Below the pieces are notes generated by a model. It did no database searches, was not told where the DNA came from, and saw nothing but the letters and a program-made list of their open reading frames with translations. A stretch of 64,000 bases of DNA from contig CM074130.1 in NCBI GenBank assembly GCA_037178625.1, forward strand, positions 1,860,001 to 1,924,000, written 5' to 3'. The first letter of the stretch is position 1. Each line of letters starts with the position of its first letter. The DNA comes from Skeletonema tropicum (lineage: Eukaryota; Bacillariophyta; Thalassiosirophyceae; Thalassiosirales; Thalassiosiraceae). Of the stretch, positions 1 to 9,595 are shown piece after piece. Made by a program: the position numbers and the translations under genes.

Positions 1-92
1 TAACAAATATCTTTCAAGCACGTGTCTAGCTTTACCGCTCGTACATTTGGCACCTCTTTGGGTTGATGACTACTCCTAGCGGGTGAAGTCAT

Positions 93-1187
93 CTACGCAC
101 TTCTTGGGATTAAAAATACATCGTCAGGGTCTTGTTCCCCCAGACGCTTAGCTGCCCATGATCGTGGCACAACCCTAATCTCTCTTATTCCCTTGGTACG
201 ATCCAACTTTACAGCACAGGCATCACTTCCGTCCATGTACAGACCGATGACAATTCCTGTCTTTCCCTTCTCCGGTCCTTGTATCAACACAATCAAATCA
301 CGTACAAGTGCAGGATCCTTTTTTGGATCAGCATAGACGAGACTATTCTCATTACCAGCATAGTACGGTTCCAAGGTAACCTTGTCATCGTAGAACGTGT
401 AAAGCCCTCCCACTCGCAAGTAACGATCAAAGTGTAGTGACATGTCTGAATAGGCAATATACGCCTCATCTATTGCTTTGCGATTGGTAGCCTGTCGAAA
501 TCGTTCCAGAGATGCAAAGAAGCGTCCAACTTCGTACCGCAACGCGACGCGCAGCCCTTTATCTGTAGGTATATCTGTGGGGAAGGCAGAATCTGTATAG
601 GCGGTAAACACTGGAACATAGGATCGTAGTTGGTTTGGATATTCCTCTACTAGGTCCCATCGTTCTTGCATTAGATCTCTTTGGAGCTCATCCATCACCT
701 TGGATACTGCACGAATTTTATTACTCAACCCCCCCAACTTTTTACTGGGGACTGGCATGCCCTTTACTTCCCTTTCATCTTCGGAAGACATGAAAAAAGT
801 GGGCATCTTTCCCATTGTACTACTTTTGTCGACTGCATTGGCTCTATCATCATTCACGTTGAAAGTTGAAGTAGTTGCAATTATTGTAGAGCCTATGAGT
901 GATCTTCTGAGCATGTCTCTCCGCGATGAGAGTGGCGATTGTTCATCTTTGCAATCACTGCTGATGCTTGTACTATCAAAATCACTGTTATGTTCGCCTT
1001 CATCATGTTGCGCATCACTATTGTGGGGTAAAGTAGCAGTATGAGGAAAGACACTTCGAGGATGACGATTGTTGTGTAAATTACTGCATCGAGCTGTTGA
1101 TGGAACTCCCATCTGCTGGAAAGCTGTACAGTGACGGAGACCGTAATAAAGGGTCAAAACTGGAAAAATTGCTGCTAATCTGTACAT
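93..1187 (-). CDS. Plastid thylakoid-lumen protein, PsbQ-like helical domain
   Basis: The open frame reaches back to 1301, but I place the start at the ATG at 1187 (364 aa). It opens a hydrophobic signal peptide ending in 'HCTAFQ', the diatom plastid-import motif with Phe at the cleavage site (F23). Residues 89-118 look like a lumenal transfer signal: arginine pairs at 89-90 and 94-95, a hydrophobic stretch, then an 'ANA' cleavage site. The mature part has an all-helical region of ~130 residues ('SNKIRAVSKVMDEL' to 'HFDRYLRVGGLY') resembling PsbQ-type lumenal four-helix proteins. After it comes a short KOW-like segment ('GPEKGKTGIVIGLY') and a conserved-looking tail ending 'DPDDVFLIPRSA'. Lumenal location is well supported by the two-step targeting signal. 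Association with a photosystem is inference, and the exact family is uncertain. Confidence 0.75.
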   Translation of the reverse strand: MYRLAAIFPVLTLYYGLRHCTAFQQMGVPSTARCSNLHNNRHPRSVFPHTATLPHNSDAQHDEGEHNSDFDSTSISSDCKDEQSPLSSRRDMLRRSLIGSTIIATTSTFNVNDDRANAVDKSSTMGKMPTFFMSSEDEREVKGMPVPSKKLGGLSNKIRAVSKVMDELQRDLMQERWDLVEEYPNQLRSYVPVFTAYTDSAFPTDIPTDKGLRVALRYEVGRFFASLERFRQATNRKAIDEAYIAYSDMSLHFDRYLRVGGLYTFYDDKVTLEPYYAGNENSLVYADPKKDPALVRDLIVLIQGPEKGKTGIVIGLYMDGSDACAVKLDRTKGIREIRVVPRSWAAKRLGEQDPDDVFLIPRSA

Positions 1188-1552
1188 GGTTAGTCGGTCC
1201 TGCTGTATTTGGTGGTAGTAGGCTACTTCCAGAAGAGCGACATGGTGGAAAGGGTTCTGCTGAGATGAGTGGAGAGTGGAGAGAAGTGACGATGACGACA
1301 CACTACGCTACATTGTGCCTCGCCTAGTCCAAATTTTGTAGGAATTAGTATGCTCCTACGTAATAACCCCATTTTATCCCGAGAAAGAGATGGTCGTCCA
1401 ATTTGTGATTTTTGTAGAACCACGAATCGGGCATCCCCGCTGGGCCGCCCGATTTTCATCACCACCACTCACCACAACAAAAGTTGCACAACACCATGAT
1501 GTGACGGCGTCCCTATGCCAACTACTATTAACAAGTCCTTCGTATTGAGAAG

Positions 1553-1623
1553 CTACGTCGGCGTTTTTCATAGAGGGCTTTGCTGCAATATTTGTAGTTC
1601 AAAAATAAAAAACGCCGACGTAG
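1553..1623. repeat. 16-bp perfect inverted repeat (hairpin)
   Basis: CTACGTCGGCGTTTTT at 1553-1568 is repeated in perfect reverse complement at 1608-1623, with a 39-nt spacer. It lies ~370 bp upstream of the lumen-protein start, in non-coding sequence. It could be a cruciform, the ends of a very short element, or a transcribed stem-loop. No target duplication was seen. Confidence 0.7.
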
Positions 1624-3344
1624 ATATCTGAAAGGAAGACGGGGCATTCACGTGGGCATTATCACCCACAACTTCAGCAGTGTCGAGAACGAATCGTCGA
1701 TGTACTCCATCTTGTTCAAGAGCTCCACACAGTTGGCAGAACCATATAAAGATGCATTCTTTCAAACTGCCTTTGTATAGTATCTCAAATCATCTGTGAA
1801 TCCGTGAGTTACCGTACTTCTTTAACTCCGTGGTCGGCCGATGCGGACTGGTACTATCGACACGTCCTACACCCTATACATCCTCCTTTGCAATGAATGT
1901 TGCGAAAGTCACAAATGGAGCATCTTCTGTCTCATGTGCCGAAGAATGATGGAGTGATGAAAGCCTCAAAATATTGATGCTAAGACATGGCTGACAGGAA
2001 ACTACGAAATCAAAAGGAATGATTTAGTGAAGTATTTGAATGGCGTCGAACGCATCATGCTTCCTGAGTCAAAAGATTCAGATCAATGATCTTATTTCGT
2101 ATCAGCAGATAAAAGCGACGAGGAGAAGTTGTGACGGAGACGCTACAAATTAATCTTTATCCAACACCCTGTCTCATTCAACAACAAACACCGAACCGCA
2201 CAACGTAGACTATTTTATGATGCCATGATGAGAACTGATCTCTTTATCACACTATCCTTCGATATAGATAGTGATTTATTGATGCATCAAGTAAATAGAT
2301 AGGAGGTAATGAATTCGTTAATGTACAATGGCATTGAACACATGTTGAAGAGCTGCAATCGTCCGTGCTGCATAGTACAAGGTCGTGGTTTTAATGGTGT
2401 CAATATCACATGATGCAAAAAGCCCAGCAAATGATGAAAACCAAATAGATATGATCGAGAATATCCATCACTATAATGGGAGGAAGATAAAATATTAGTG
2501 TCGAATCAAGCGCGGCGTTGGTATCATCGGATGACATCTTTCCAAAGCAAACACGAAGTATGAATTTACAAGTGTTATTTTGGGTGCAAACCATTGTGAC
2601 GAGACAGAGAATTCCAACCATCAGGCGGTGTTTTAGATGCGGTCGCTGGATTTTAGCATGATTCCTTAACTGCATCGATTAAAGTGCCATCTCGTGCATC
2701 TGATGAGGACCATACCCGGACAGAGGTTTCATCAGATGATTGGACACTGGTGTTTTGGAGCAATACAGGTGAAACGCAACAGAAATGGAAAGGGCAGGGG
2801 AAGGCATTCGTACAAAAATAAGTGGGACTTCGTGCAAAGAGAAAGTAGATGTGTTTACAATCAATAAATGCAGGACACAAGAATCATTGGCTCGAACATC
2901 CATACAAAGAGTGCCCGAGCTAAGCAGTAGTAACAACCAGCGTATTGTACTTAGGTGCTCAGACAACACAAGATATTCTTTTACCTTAAGATGGATAATG
3001 AAGCATTAGATGATTATATTGACACTGATGATATCATCGGATCATAGTAAAGAGATCAATCGAAGCTTTAATTATATCGTGTGCAGTGGCATGCATGAGA
3101 GTGCGTTTGCGTGTAGTTTGTACTAGAGAATGCAGTTCCCGCAAAATTCTACATAGGCCTACGTAGGAATTCAAAATGTAGCGCAGTGACAAGGCGAGGT
3201 TTAGCGAGAAAGATACTATCGCTGTTTTCTCGTGCATGAATGAAATTTTTTCCACAAAAAATTTCATTGATTGAGTACGAAGAAGGATCGCATGCCAAAG
3301 ATATTAATTGCATTGCATATCCAACTAACAAGTAACAAGGCAAC
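1624..3344. other. Intergenic, no supported gene
   Basis: No convincing gene. Two short open stretches look mildly protein-like on the + strand. One (~1960-2089) includes 'DAKTWLTGNYEIKRNDLV'. The other, ~2657-3009, is interrupted by a stop and includes 'SSDDWTLVFWSNTG'. They may be exon remnants of a decayed gene. The last ~300 bp should hold the promoter of the glycerol kinase gene. Confidence 0.4.
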
Positions 3345-5144
3345 ATGGCAACATCAAGCGACAAGTACGAGTGTAAAGTTCGGATCGATGATTTCATCCT
3401 CTCCTCCATCTTGTCTGATCCCGAAGCGTCTTTGGTAGGATCTATTGACAATGGCACCAGCAGCTCGCGATTCCTACTCATCACATCTTCCGGAAAGATC
3501 CTCTCCACAGCACAGGTCGAATATGAGCAGTGCTTCCCTAGCAGCAGCCCTTACAACAAGGAGGGATCATCCTGTGCAGGTTGGCATGAACACAATCCAT
3601 TTGCAATCTGGGATTCAATTGCTATCTGCATGGTCAAAACGGTCGAGGAACTTTTGAAACACGGTTTGGATCTATCCAATAGTTCTATCGTCAAGGCAGT
3701 GGGTATCACCAATCAAAGAGAGACAACAGTCGCATGGAATGATCGCACTGGAAGGGTCTACTATAACGCTATAGTCTGGGATGATACTCGTACAGCTGCA
3801 ACTGCCGATACGATCATGAAAGAAAACAAACAATCTGACATCGATCCACAAGATGTGCTACGTTCCAAAACTGGCTTGCCGGTTGCAAGCTACTTTGCGG
3901 GAACAAGGGCGCGATGGTTAATTGACAACATCCCTGAATTGCAACGTGATCTCAACTCAACTGAAGAGCGTGAACATGTACGCTTTGGCACCATGGACAC
4001 GTGGATTGTGTACATGCTGACTGGATATAAGAGGAGCGTTGTTGAGATGGATAACAATGAAAGGTTGGCACACATCGGAGGAGAGTTCAAGACAGATGTA
4101 ACTAACGCAAGTAGATGGCTGTTAATGAACTTGGAAACGATGAGCTGGGATGAGAGTTTGGTAGAGGCTGTTTTTAATGGAAGTAGTTGTTGGTCCGGCA
4201 ATGGTGGCACAGTGCCTCTATCTGCGTTGCCCAAGATTGTGCCATCAGCAGATTGCACTATCGGGACTATTCATGGAGTTTCTTGTTCTGATGACGGCAC
4301 GATTGCATTCAAGAATGTCATAGTTGGTTCAATACTTGGTGATCAACAGGCAGCATTGTTTGGAAATAATTGTGTCCTCCCAGGTATGGCAAAATGCACC
4401 TACGGTACCGGCTTGTTTCTAGTCATGAATTCAGGAGAAAAACTTATGACCTCGACTCAGGGACTGTTGACAACTGTTGCGTATCAAATTGGGAAACGAC
4501 TTGGTTCTGAAGAATCCGGTCCATCGCCACCAATTTATGCATTGGAAGGGTCAGTTGCATTCTCTGGTTCCACCATCAACTGGCTACGTGATCGCGTTGA
4601 CCTAATCAATTCTGCGGCAGAAACGGAGGAATTGGCATTGTCCGTCGCCTCGAGTGAAAATATGTATCTCGTTCCTGCCTTCTGTGGATTGTTTGCACCA
4701 CGTTGGCGTCAAGATGCACGTGGATGCATGGTTGGTTTAACAGTCTCGCATGCCAAGGCACATATTGTGAGGGCAGCGTTGGAGTCATCTGCATACCAAG
4801 CTAGAGAAGTGTTTGAGGCAATGACACGTGATTCAAACATCAACTTGAAAGAATTGCGTGTTGATGGAGGAGCCACAGCAAACAAGTTTATGATGCAGTT
4901 CCAAGCAGATATTTTGGACACTCCAGTAGTCAGACCAGAGTATCTAGAAACGACAGCTATGGGCGCTGGATTTGCAGCAGGATTGGCAGTGGGAGTTTGG
5001 GGTAGTCTTGAAGAGCTTAGCAAGATGTGGAAATCAGATGTGACATGGCATCCAACTATGGCCGAAGAAGACAGAGCTAAATGCTGGAAGGGTTGGAACA
5101 AAGCTGTGGAGAGAAGCATGGGCTGGATTGATGATGATAACTAA
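3345..5144 (+). CDS. Glycerol kinase (FGGY family)
   Basis: ATP-dependent phosphorylation of glycerol to sn-glycerol-3-phosphate, feeding glycerolipid synthesis and glycolysis; probably cytosolic. The 599-aa intronless frame shows the FGGY kinase order. The N-terminal phosphate-binding loop is 'SIDNGTSSSRF' (residues 33-43), with Asn where bacterial enzymes have Gln. Next come 'VGITNQRETTVAW' (119-131), 'NAIVWDDTRT', the second ATPase lobe 'LGDQQAALFG' (~331) and 'KCTYGTGLF', then 'YALEGSVAFSG', 'FAPRWRQDARG' and 'LRVDGGATANKFMMQ' (~505). It is ~100 residues longer than the usual ~500, from an N-terminal extension of ~30 residues and insertions between motifs. The start ATG in 'ggcaacATGGCAACA' has favourable context. 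No targeting peptide is evident. Identification is firm; the paralogue cannot be told. Confidence 0.95.
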   Translation: MATSSDKYECKVRIDDFILSSILSDPEASLVGSIDNGTSSSRFLLITSSGKILSTAQVEYEQCFPSSSPYNKEGSSCAGWHEHNPFAIWDSIAICMVKTVEELLKHGLDLSNSSIVKAVGITNQRETTVAWNDRTGRVYYNAIVWDDTRTAATADTIMKENKQSDIDPQDVLRSKTGLPVASYFAGTRARWLIDNIPELQRDLNSTEEREHVRFGTMDTWIVYMLTGYKRSVVEMDNNERLAHIGGEFKTDVTNASRWLLMNLETMSWDESLVEAVFNGSSCWSGNGGTVPLSALPKIVPSADCTIGTIHGVSCSDDGTIAFKNVIVGSILGDQQAALFGNNCVLPGMAKCTYGTGLFLVMNSGEKLMTSTQGLLTTVAYQIGKRLGSEESGPSPPIYALEGSVAFSGSTINWLRDRVDLINSAAETEELALSVASSENMYLVPAFCGLFAPRWRQDARGCMVGLTVSHAKAHIVRAALESSAYQAREVFEAMTRDSNINLKELRVDGGATANKFMMQFQADILDTPVVRPEYLETTAMGAGFAAGLAVGVWGSLEELSKMWKSDVTWHPTMAEEDRAKCWKGWNKAVERSMGWIDDDN

Positions 5145-5287
5145 GAGTATTATTTGTTTGTAGTAGAAGTAGGAAGTAAATATTGCGGAATAACCCATGA
5201 CGTAAGTCGAGGTGTTTTGTATTAATACATGACTTTCCATCTCTGAACCATCCAAGTTAGCAGCAAAACCGCACTTTGTATTTTCTC

Positions 5288-5713
5288 TTACTCGTCCTTT
5301 CCTTCATTAGTTTGTTCTTGTTGCTGCTGCTGCTCCAGCAACACCTTCCTTCTCTCTTCATTTCTCTTCGAAATCCTCCTCCAAGCAACCTGTTGTTCAG
5401 CTTCTGTCATCTTATCCCAGTTGGCTATCTGTCTCGTGCTACCATCTGCATTAATTATCACTGGTCCCATATCTTCGAATTTAATGCTCTCGCCAAGTTT
5501 TATGCTTGGGATTGATGGATCGTTTGATGCCTCAGGTAGCTGTAAAACTTCCTTCTCTTCTTCTTTGCTTTCCAGCATCGTCGTCAGCTTGCTGTTGGAA
5601 TCGGCGGACATGGCAGAAACTGTTGTGATGCTCCTCCTATTGACAAATGCACTGCTGTCGCTGGATAAAATAATGACAGCAAGGAATAGCACTACTGATG
5701 ACGGCAACATCAT
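5288..5713 (-). CDS. Small plastid-targeted conserved protein
   Basis: A 141-aa protein. It begins with a hydrophobic signal peptide ending in 'SSAFVN' (Phe at residue 23), the diatom plastid-import motif. Ser/Thr-rich transit sequence follows, then a low-complexity acidic stretch. A compact C-terminal motif runs 'GPVIINADGSTRQIANWDKM' then 'AWRRISKRNEERRKVLLEQ'. I recall this type of motif (Pro-x-Val-x-x-x-(D)G-x-x-R-x-Ile-x-Asn-Trp) from small uncharacterised eukaryotic proteins, so the C-terminus is probably the conserved domain. The tail is Gln/Glu-rich. Its 3' end faces the 3' end of the glycerol kinase gene ~140 bp away (convergent pair). Function unknown; plastid location is inferred from the signal. 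Confidence 0.75.
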   Translation of the reverse strand: MMLPSSVVLFLAVIILSSDSSAFVNRRSITTVSAMSADSNSKLTTMLESKEEEKEVLQLPEASNDPSIPSIKLGESIKFEDMGPVIINADGSTRQIANWDKMTEAEQQVAWRRISKRNEERRKVLLEQQQQQEQTNEGKDE

Positions 5714-5800
5714 TCAGCTAATAATAACCATGCTACCCAGCAAAAAAAATGAGAATTCCAAATTTTCCATATTTTTCTAGAGGCACGCTGTAGTCCTCGG

Positions 5801-6570
5801 CAAGGGTAAATAAATAGGGTATGTCACAAAGAGTGTGACGCTTACCGTCTCGTGGTCAAACTCAAACTGTGACACGAGGCCATTTCTACGTATTCCTACG
5901 TTGTACCTAATACTGTCCACCGTTGTCCACCGAACACACACAATTTCCCTAAGTAACAGTGCCGATACGACGTTTGATTACCTATGGTTGAGTCTCGCTT
6001 GCTTCATCGTTTCCCGTCATTGAAAGCTCGAACTGATCATTCACCGCTCAAAGCAACGGCAACCATGGTCGACGTTGCCGCCGCTGAATTAGACCAAGTT
6101 AATAGCCATATTATCCGCCTATCGGTGGCTGATTGTTACTATGGATTATTATGTTGATGTTATCGTACGTAGATCCACCAGAAACGCTCCTTGGGATGTT
6201 CAATAAGCACTTTTCAATGGGTGGCGCCCGCCGGACGTCACCGTCTAATATTGCCTCCATGCTGCCTTCCCTCGGCGGATTTGCCTGCGGCGAGAGCTTC
6301 AACATTAACATAATAATCCATAATAACGGTCAGCCACCGATCGGACGATAGTACGGCTATTAACTTGGTCTATTTCAACGGCGGCAACGGTGATCATGGT
6401 TGCCGTGCCTTGAGCGGCGTGGTTGGTGCTGATCAACCTGTTGACCGGCACTGACTTTCGCATCTGAGTTTGACCACGAGACGGTAAATCCTCTTTATTT
6501 TTTTGCGTGTCGTCGTCGCGGTGGAGATTTCCCGCCAAAATTTGAGTCATACCCTATTTATTTACCCTTG
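5801..6570. mobile_element. Foldback / hAT-like non-autonomous DNA element
   Basis: A 770-bp element with perfect 23-bp terminal inverted repeats (5801-5823 and 6548-6570; outer bases CAAGGGTAAATAAATAGGG). It is flanked by a perfect 8-bp direct repeat GTCCTCGG (5793-5800 and 6571-6578), a target-site duplication. Similarity between the arms extends far inward at roughly 80% by eye: 6031-6161 against the reverse complement of ~6300-6440. The whole can therefore fold into a long hairpin. 8-bp duplications and CA(A)GGG ends fit the hAT superfamily. There is no transposase; the element must be mobilised in trans. Both arms can translate, in opposite directions, into a similar peptide ending 'ADxYYGLLC', which follows from the palindrome. 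Confidence 0.85.
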
Positions 6571-6578
6571 GTCCTCGG

Positions 6579-6966
6579 AACAGATATCATTCGAATTTTA
6601 TCCCAAAATATTTTTTTGCGCGAGGGTTTTAATTTTGGAGGGACGGCCTGATCTCTGTAACCTCTGGGACGTCTTGCACTTTAAAGCACGGTTTCCCAAA
6701 TGGCCTGAAAGCGGCCACTTCGATTTTTCTATAAATCGAATGAAATTTTAAAAAAACCTCAAAAAAACTTTTTTGACACCCTGTTGCGCGGAAATAACTA
6801 GGGCGTTGTTAGCGATAAAGTCCCTTTTTCGGGGCACGTAGGCGACATCAGCACTTTGGGGGCACAAGCCAAAGATGGCTCAAAGTGATGCTACTACTCC
6901 GTATGAATCCAAATCCCGGCTCATCATTTGATGCCCCCAGAGTGGTGGCGCCTAATGTAGAGTATT
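6579..6966. other. Intergenic, upstream of zinc-finger-like gene
   Basis: AT-rich with T/A runs ('aatatttttttgcg', 'cctcaaaaaaactttttt'). No gene seen; probably the promoter region of the following + strand gene. Confidence 0.4.
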
Positions 6967-8690
6967 ATGACATCGTTCAAATCTAGAAATGCGTTAGCCA
7001 TTCTTCGGAAGGCAGTTGCTTTCATCGTCCGACGAAATGACGGTGTGATGGGAAGATGGCATGACATCAGTGTTCTAATAGATCTTTGCAACGTGGTCGC
7101 TGGATATGACGAGAATTCATCCAATATGAGGGGCGTTGACGTTACCATGATAAAAGAAGCCTTTATAACGAAACCGCGGGTGGAAACGTGTATACCATAT
7201 GAGGACATGTTTGGGGATAATGATGGTCATTTCTTACACCTCAGACTCGGAGACGATGGCAAAGTGGAACAGATCGCTTGCTCACAATCGACGGATGCCT
7301 CCATTATTATCAGCGTTGAGGGGGGCACGCCGATTGAAAAATTTGACATCAATGACAAAACTGAATTATGGTTTTTGAGTAAGGATCTCCTTGGAAAATT
7401 TCTAATTAAAAGGAGGAGGGAGGACGAAAAGAATGAAATTAGACAGAGTGATAGGGATGCGGCAAAGACAAAAGGTCCGGTAGAGAGTGTTTCTGCTTGT
7501 GCCGTTGGAACATCACAAGCACCAACCGTAACTACTACTAAAAAGTTCCCTCTCGTCCATCTTCTGCTACTGGTTACACACCGAGTACAAAAAAGCAGAG
7601 GGGAGATGAAGACGACGATGACGATGATGTCCCAACAATGAGAAGGTTATTTTCGGGTAATGCGGAGGCGGATCTCAACCCGCTGCAACAACCACCGCAG
7701 CAACAACAACAGTCAGAAAAACAGTCAGAACGACAACTGGAATCGATTCTCTTTGATGGGGACGTTTTGAAAGAAGATGCGGCAAACGTCATGCTCGGTA
7801 AACTCAAAACTAGATTTGAAAACGACAAGAAACTTGAAGAACATGAGCAGAGGATTGTCGGGGGGCTGTTGAAAGTGGAAACGGGTAAAGCCAAGTCTGG
7901 AGCAATTCAAGAGGTAATACTTGGATCATTCCCTGGTCATAAAAAAGAAAAATATGTTCGTGTGACAAAGACAAATAAACGCAGCGAAAAGTCAGACAAG
8001 ACAAGAAGTGATCGTCGTGATAAGAGACTTGCTGATGTTCCGAAACGTCTCAAGCTACCGACTACACTCAAAGCCCTCACCTTATTCATAGAAGAACTAT
8101 TAGGCGGGTGGCTGGACTCATGGGAGAACTTCGGAGCTTTTGACGAGCAAAGTATTGAGAGCTCACATGCGTCGATGAATGAGATTGATCAGTTGTTTGG
8201 CGCTACACGGGGGAAATCAAGGAAGAAATTGATTATCGATAAGATTCTACTCCGAAGTAGCCGTGTTATTACGAAGGGAATAGAGCAGATATACAAAGAC
8301 ACCAAGTCAAAGAGGAAGCCGAAAGACCGGGCTAGTTCAAGCGCATTGGAAGAGGAGGACGACGAGCACGATGAGGAGGAGGAAGAGGAGGAGGAGGAGG
8401 AGGAAGAAGTCACATCGGCAGAGTTGATGCCTTTTGAGAAAGAGATGAACGAGAATCCTCTACTTCGGCTTCCCATGATGGAAGAAGAAGACGACGAGGA
8501 GGAATCCGATACTGATGAAGAGGACGAGAGTTACGAAGAAATGGATACAATGATAGTTGCATGTCCTCACTGCTCTGGATTCGATCGGTTCATTGGTAAG
8601 AAGTCGCTACAGCTTCATTGCAAAGAACTTCACAACACAGAAATCGAAGCCGAACACGATGTCATTCCAGGTGAAGGAGGATTACGATAG
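6967..8690 (+). pseudogene. Hypothetical acidic protein with C-terminal C2H2-like finger, split by one frameshift
   Basis: Two + strand frames (6967-7641 and 7638-8690) read as one gene of ~570 residues. At a five-A run near 7540-7545 ('actactactAAAAAGttcc') the first frame stops looking protein-like, and the -1 frame continues smoothly with a Ser/Pro/Lys linker and a poly-Asp run into the second frame. One extra A would join them. The N-terminal half is unrecognised. The C-terminal half has a basic region, a long Glu run (~8350-8410), a second acidic stretch and a final zinc-finger-like motif 'CPHCSGF...LQLHCKELH' (C-x2-C-x14-H-x4-H). Family unknown: a nuclear or chromatin protein, or a transposon ORF, would fit. 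The frameshift may be a mutation or a sequence error. The site is not a standard slippery heptamer. Confidence 0.5.
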
Positions 8691-9162
8691 CGCCAGATTA
8701 ATGCATAATACATAATGGAGTGAAATAGAGTATTTATTTGAGTTGACATGACATCATTGGCTCGCTACGGAGTTAGTAATCAGAAAGAAGCTTCGTGTAG
8801 AGGAGCTGCAGACGTAAAAAGAAAATGAAAAATAAAATGAAAATTTAAAATCTCAAAACTCTCGAACGAAGCTCGAATGTTGTCGGGTTGGGAAACCGTG
8901 AGGTCTCCGGCGGTCAAAAAAGGTACTAGGGTTATGTGAGAATTCCTACGTAGAAGTTCTACGGATGTCACCCGTCCTTCTCAACCTCGAACTCGGAATG
9001 AAGGGAGAGAGGTGGTAATGTTACATTGTTGTTACTTCTCTGTTACAAATTGGTTATACATCATCGCGCATCAGTCATAAAAATTTGCTCTGAGACTCTG
9101 AGAAGAACGATGAACACGATACGGCGAACGCATAGTAGCACCAATCAATTGTTCTTGTACCG
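8691..9162. other. Intergenic
   Basis: No gene recognised. It contains an A-rich run (8816-8850) and a palindromic 'tcctacgtagaa' near 8944. The last part should contain the promoter of the small coiled-coil gene. Confidence 0.4.
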
Positions 9163-9450
9163 ATGTCTGCCGTGGGCTCGTCTACTTCTACAACCAATCC
9201 AGATGAATACGTCCGTCTAAAACACGAACTGGCACAAACACGAGCCAGAACTGACAAGAAGAGGATTGAGGCTCGGCAGTTAATAAGTCAAAGGGATGGG
9301 TTAAAATCAAACTTGGCTAACCAGGGTGCTGAACTGGAAGAGAAGCAGCTGATCCTGAAGGAGACTTTACATTCAATCAAACGATTGAATGAGCAGATTG
9401 AAGAGGTGAAGGGGGAGAAAAATGTGCTGTCGAACAAAGTTGAAAGGTAG
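9163..9450 (+). CDS. Small coiled-coil protein
   Basis: A 95-residue frame, 'MSAVGSSTSTTNPDEY...', almost entirely predicted coiled coil: heptad-like Leu/Ile spacing through 'LKHELAQTRARTDKKRI', 'LKSNLANQGAELEEKQLI' and 'LHSIKRLNEQIEEVKGEK'. Just before the stop a GT-AG pair (gtagca...ctcttcag, ~9449-9486, 38 nt) would splice in frame to a further ~27 residues (beginning 'LLNCSVDSLESDMSKRLQ'), extending the coil. That intron is shorter than the others in this window, so I treat the extension as a possibility. The gene converges on the large TPR gene, with ~145 bp between stops. No family recognised. Confidence 0.55.
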   Translation: MSAVGSSTSTTNPDEYVRLKHELAQTRARTDKKRIEARQLISQRDGLKSNLANQGAELEEKQLILKETLHSIKRLNEQIEEVKGEKNVLSNKVER

Positions 9451-9595
9451 CAGTAGCTGGAGTTTCAACATGTGCTCTCTTCAGATTACTAAACTGCAGT
9501 GTTGATTCATTAGAAAGTGACATGTCAAAAAGATTACAAATACAGTTGACACAACAATAGAATTTAGCTGGATATTGTCTATAAAACGTTTACTA

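Noticed and set aside
700..1044. 114-codon + frame opposite the lumen-protein gene
   Set aside because: Lies wholly antisense to a gene with clear targeting signals; its translation is the mirror of transit-peptide codons.
8189..8476. Poly-Ser - frame
   Set aside because: Antisense of the Glu run in the 6967-8690 gene; low-complexity artefact.
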